From an uncultured Eubacteriales bacterium (GTDB lineage Bacteria > Bacillota > Clostridia > Oscillospirales > CAG-272): 8,315 nt of DNA. The first letter of the stretch is position 1, and the number at the start of each line of letters is the position of its first letter. The stretch is taken from NCBI GenBank assembly GCA_934446285.1, contig CAKSEI010000059.1, forward strand, positions 1 to 8,315. Direction: 5' to 3'. Shown one piece after another: positions 6,491 through 8,315 of this stretch. The notes beneath the pieces are model-generated. The model searched no databases and was not told where the DNA came from. It saw nothing but the letters and a program-made list of their open reading frames with translations. A program made the translations under genes and the position numbers.

Positions 6491-7192
6491 TCAGCTGCCG
6501 TAAATGACGGCGAAGGCGATCTCTCCGCTCTGTTCGATCTGTACGACCTTGTAGCTCATTTCGGAGACGGTCACACCGTTGGCCGGATCGGTGGAAGTTT
6601 TGACGATCTTATCCACATGGTACTGCAGACGGCTGATCGTACCGTCCACACCTTCCTGCCGGAGATACGGCGTCCCGAAGTATCCGACATCCGGGGAAAA
6701 CGCCATGCTGTCCGTCCAGATAAAGCGGAAGCCCTGTGCCGCATAGCTTTCCGCATAGGCCCTGACCTCCGAGATGATACGCTCAAAGTCTGCCTGTGTA
6801 TAAACGGGATCAGGTACCGTACTCGGTGGCTCGGTTGGCGGTTCGGAGGGCTGTGAGGTTTCAGAAGGCTTTGTTTCTGCTGCTTCCTGCGGCGGTTGAG
6901 GCGGCTGCGTGGAATTTTGCGTCGGCGGTGCTGTTGTGACCGGCTGTTCCGCGGTAGCATCCGGTTGCGGCTCTGCGGGCTGCGTCGGTTGCATCGTGTT
7001 TTCTGTGGGGGTGCTTTCGGCGGCTTCATTACCGGCCGAAGAAGAAATTGGCTCCTCCTGCCGGGGTAGGGTGCTTTCTGCTATACCTGCCCGGTCGCTT
7101 GCTGAGGATGCTTCCGGCGCATTTGGCTGTGCGGCGCAGGCGGAGAGCAGCAGAATACCCACCGAAAACACAAAAACCAGGATCTTTTTCAT
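6491..7192 (-). CDS. Lipoprotein with long Pro/Thr/Ser/Gln-rich tether
   Basis: A 233-residue predicted lipoprotein anchored on the outer face of the membrane. Residues 1-19 are a type II signal peptide: MKK, a hydrophobic stretch, then lipobox LSAC with Cys19 as the lipidation site. Residues 20-130 are a low-complexity tether rich in Pro, Thr, Ser, Gln, Glu and Ala, which would span the cell wall. Residues 131-233 form a compact globular domain containing FRFIWTDSMAF (155-165), GYFGTPYLRQEG (170-181) and a hydrophobic C-terminus ending AFAVIYGS. I do not recognise a named domain. The ATG at 7192 has AAAGGAGG 8 nt upstream and its own promoter. An intrinsic terminator follows the stop, then the thioester adhesin gene. 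The pairing suggests a surface role, perhaps in contact or conjugation, but this is inference. Confidence 0.88.
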   Translation of the reverse strand: MKKILVFVFSVGILLLSACAAQPNAPEASSASDRAGIAESTLPRQEEPISSSAGNEAAESTPTENTMQPTQPAEPQPDATAEQPVTTAPPTQNSTQPPQPPQEAAETKPSETSQPSEPPTEPPSTVPDPVYTQADFERIISEVRAYAESYAAQGFRFIWTDSMAFSPDVGYFGTPYLRQEGVDGTISRLQYHVDKIVKTSTDPANGVTVSEMSYKVVQIEQSGEIAFAVIYGS

Positions 7193-7215
7193 GAAAACGA
7201 CCTCCTTTCCCGGCT

Positions 7216-7244
7216 ATTATACCCGAAAGCTGAAATCAGCGCAA
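7216..7244 (-). promoter_or_regulatory. Sigma-A-type promoter of the lipoprotein gene
   Basis: The minus strand has a consensus -10 box TATAAT (7221-7216) with a weak -35 TTGCGC (7244-7239) at the ideal 17-nt spacing. Transcription would begin near 7209, right at the ribosome binding site, so the leader is only about 17 nt. The spacer carries a small palindrome (7229-7240) that could be an operator. Confidence 0.7.
7229..7240. promoter_or_regulatory. Possible operator palindrome in the promoter spacer
   Basis: GCTGA-AA-TCAGC is a perfect 5-bp-arm palindrome placed between the -35 and -10 boxes and touching the -35 box. This is a common position for repressor operators. It is short enough to arise by chance, and no regulator is identified. 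Confidence 0.35.
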
Positions 7245-7282
7245 TGCTATCTCTTTTTTCGGCAGGTACAGCAGGTTTTTGA

Positions 7283-7305
7283 GGGGGTGAGGTGTGGAGA
7301 GGGGG
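7283..7305 (+). other. G-run tract with two-tier G-quadruplex potential
   Basis: The plus strand has four G-runs (GGGGG, GG, GG, GGGGG) separated by three 3-nt spacers (TGA, TGT, AGA). This regular spacing matches a two-tetrad quadruplex pattern. It lies about 40 bp upstream of the lipoprotein -35 element, on that gene's template strand. Two-tetrad structures are often weak, so this is only a potential. Confidence 0.4.
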
Positions 7306-7306
7306 A

Positions 7307-7321
7307 GCGGCGAAGCGCCGC
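7307..7321. repeat. GC-rich hairpin-forming inverted repeat
   Basis: GCGGCG and CGCCGC arms are separated by AAG on the plus strand. The stem is 6 bp and all G-C. No U-run follows on either strand, so it is not a standard intrinsic terminator. It may slow transcription leaving the ParB-like gene or be a protein-recognised structure. Confidence 0.6.
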
Positions 7322-7371
7322 ACTAACACATCCGCATTTGATAGGGCAGACCTGTCCCTTGGCGGCAAAAT

Positions 7372-8295
7372 CTACCGTTCCATATCCCGCTGTCGCTTGC
7401 GATACAGCTCCAATGCCCGTATGATCGTATCCTCAATCGTCTGCACGGGCGTCCCCGGCTTGAAGAATCTATTGATACGATCTCGCGGCAGGCGAAATTG
7501 CTCCCGCTGGTTGGGCTTTTCCTCCTCCATGATGGACAGGATCACCGCATCGGTCAGCTTTCCGTCGCGGCTGAACGCCTTCATCTTAATGGCCTGTGCA
7601 AGCGACGGCGTGCAGTCCTCGCGTCCCATGGTGTCATAAAGCGTGCCCTGCTCCTGTTCGGTAAGGTAAGAAAGCTCCACCGCAGGGCGAAAGGCGATCC
7701 GACCGTCATCCACCATGTCCAGAATTTCCGGGATGAGGTTGGTGAGGCGGATATAGCGCTGAATTTGGCGTCCGCTTTCACCAGTGTCACGCCCCATTTT
7801 TTCTACGCTTTCTAACTTCTCGACCATTGGTCGGGAAGTTAAATCCGTTCGCTGTCCCTGCCTTCGCATGGCATCCAGCTTCATTTTATACGCAAACGCC
7901 TTTTCCGACGGCAATACGCGCTCGCGTTGGAGATTGCTGTCCACCATGATAATAACGGCTTCGTCATCCGTCAGGTCGCGCACGATGCAGGGGATCGTGT
8001 CCCGCCCTGCCAGCTCGCTGGCCAGCTTGCGCCGGTGTCCCGACACCATCTGATAGCTGCCGTCCTCCAGCTGCCGCACAAGCCCCGGCACCAAGACGCC
8101 GTACTGCCGCACGCTCTCCGCCATTTCCAACATGGCCTCGTCCTGCTTTACCTTGAAGGGATGCTCAGGAAAATCGCTGATTTGGGCAAGCGGTATGTCC
8201 TGCACGCTGTCGCGCTTGGCTTCGTCCCGCTGCTCCTGCGTGGTAAACAGGCTATCGAGTGATGTCAGCATCTCGGATGCGTTGCTTTTCGCCAA
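7372..8295 (-). CDS. ParB/RepB/Spo0J family partition-like protein
   Basis: A 307-residue ParB-family protein. Family members bind centromere-like DNA sites, use CTP to slide on DNA and act with a ParA ATPase; some are regulators instead. Residues 31-130 look like the ParB N-terminal domain: the GHRR motif at 86-89 matches the family's phosphate/CTP-binding box, and NLQRE at 121-125 matches the conserved NxxRE segment. Residues 165-210 fit the central helix-turn-helix part (GESGRQIQRYIRL at 172-184). The C-terminal third is charged and helical and less typical. The start is TTG at 8295-8293: no ATG fits, and AAGGAGGT at 8304-8311 lies 8 nt upstream. No ParA gene is visible; it could lie beyond the right edge. 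The gene carries an internal palindrome at 7813-7841. Family assignment is firm; whether it partitions the element or regulates genes is not known. Confidence 0.93.
   Translation of the reverse strand: MAKSNASEMLTSLDSLFTTQEQRDEAKRDSVQDIPLAQISDFPEHPFKVKQDEAMLEMAESVRQYGVLVPGLVRQLEDGSYQMVSGHRRKLASELAGRDTIPCIVRDLTDDEAVIIMVDSNLQRERVLPSEKAFAYKMKLDAMRRQGQRTDLTSRPMVEKLESVEKMGRDTGESGRQIQRYIRLTNLIPEILDMVDDGRIAFRPAVELSYLTEQEQGTLYDTMGREDCTPSLAQAIKMKAFSRDGKLTDAVILSIMEEEKPNQREQFRLPRDRINRFFKPGTPVQTIEDTIIRALELYRKRQRDMER
7813..7841. repeat. Near-perfect inverted repeat inside the ParB-like gene
   Basis: The left arm TAACTTCTCGACC (7813-7825) and right arm GGTCGGGAAGTTA (7829-7841) are 13 bp each with a 3-nt spacer. 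Twelve of 13 positions pair, and the exception would be G-U in one RNA strand. It encodes residues 151-161 (DLTSRPMVEKL), between the N-terminal domain and the helix-turn-helix. It does not resemble the classical parS palindrome TGTTTCACGTGAAACA. It could be a binding site or an RNA hairpin; its function is unknown. Confidence 0.75.
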
Positions 8296-8303
8296 TGTGT
8301 TCC

Positions 8304-8311
8304 ACCTCCTT
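8304..8311 (-). promoter_or_regulatory. Ribosome binding site that fixes the TTG start of the ParB-like gene
   Basis: The minus strand reads AAGGAGGT here, 8 nt before the TTG at 8295. This near-perfect Shine-Dalgarno match supports the non-ATG start. The next in-frame Met is residue 9, too close to the site to be a better choice. Confidence 0.85.
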
Positions 8312-8315
8312 TACC

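Larger units (their letters stand above)
7193..7371 (-). other. 179-nt intergenic region between the ParB-like and lipoprotein genes
   Basis: No convincing ORF is present. In the direction of transcription it holds: an imperfect hairpin at 7343-7359 (AGGGCAG opposite CTG-T-CCCT); a GC-rich hairpin at 7307-7321 (GCGGCG, AAG loop, CGCCGC on the plus strand) with no following U-run; a G-run tract on the plus strand at 7283-7305; a short direct repeat GCAGGT at 7263-7268 and 7272-7277; and then the lipoprotein promoter and ribosome binding site. No canonical terminator follows the ParB-like gene. Confidence 0.7.

Noticed and set aside
7343..7359. Terminator for the ParB-like gene
   Set aside because: The hairpin has a bulge and no following U-run on the minus strand, so it does not meet intrinsic terminator criteria.
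7813..7841. Classical parS or Noc binding site
   Set aside because: The palindrome does not match the parS consensus TGTTTCACGTGAAACA or the Noc site ATTTCCCGGGAAAT; only a new type of site remains possible.
1..8315. CRISPR array, tRNA, rRNA or insertion sequence
   Set aside because: No regularly spaced repeats, no tRNA- or rRNA-like sequence, and no transposase frame or terminal inverted repeats were seen on either strand.

Overview
This 8.3 kb window looks like part of an integrative and conjugative element (or a related mobile island) from a gut-type member of the Firmicutes, class Clostridia. The support is indirect but consistent. All genes lie on the minus strand in compact units with strong AAGGAGG ribosome binding sites. 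There is a Gram-positive lipoprotein and a very large surface protein with a sortase-type anchor. A ParB-like protein sits beside the kind of small orphan genes that recur in clostridial conjugative elements. No relaxase, coupling protein, integrase or attachment site is in the window, so the mobile-element call is an inference from gene content. Base composition is moderately GC-rich, which fits Oscillospiraceae or Lachnospiraceae; the species cannot be named.

Layout in the direction of transcription (right to left): (1) 8295-7372, a ParB/Spo0J-family protein with a TTG start. (2) 7371-7193, a 179-nt gap with hairpins, a G-run tract on the plus strand and a good sigma-A-type promoter. (3) 7192-6491, a lipoprotein with a long Pro/Thr/Ser/Gln/Glu-rich tether and a small C-terminal domain. 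(4) 6468-6441, a strong intrinsic terminator just ahead of the next ribosome binding site. (5) 6411-2149, a 1420-residue surface adhesin: signal peptide, N-terminal Cys-Gln thioester domain, about ten CnaB/SpaA isopeptide domains, APQTG sorting signal. (6) 2149-2057, an unlisted 30-residue single-span membrane protein coupled to the adhesin by a TAATG stop/start overlap. (7) 2049-2023, a second intrinsic terminator, then an inverted repeat. (8) 1978-1, four tightly packed genes of unknown function (203, 87 and 320 residues, plus one running off the left edge). The first two of these share an N-terminal module.

Working model: the lipoprotein, adhesin and 30-residue membrane protein form a cell-surface block that may help cells attach to each other or to host surfaces. 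ParB could serve maintenance or regulation of the element. The left-hand cluster encodes small soluble accessory proteins. The main regulatory puzzle is that both terminators stand directly before the next gene with no obvious promoter between, suggesting attenuation, partial read-through or processive antitermination. The most notable features are the predicted thioester adhesin, the coupled microprotein, a 13-bp-arm palindrome inside parB and the two intergenic terminators.
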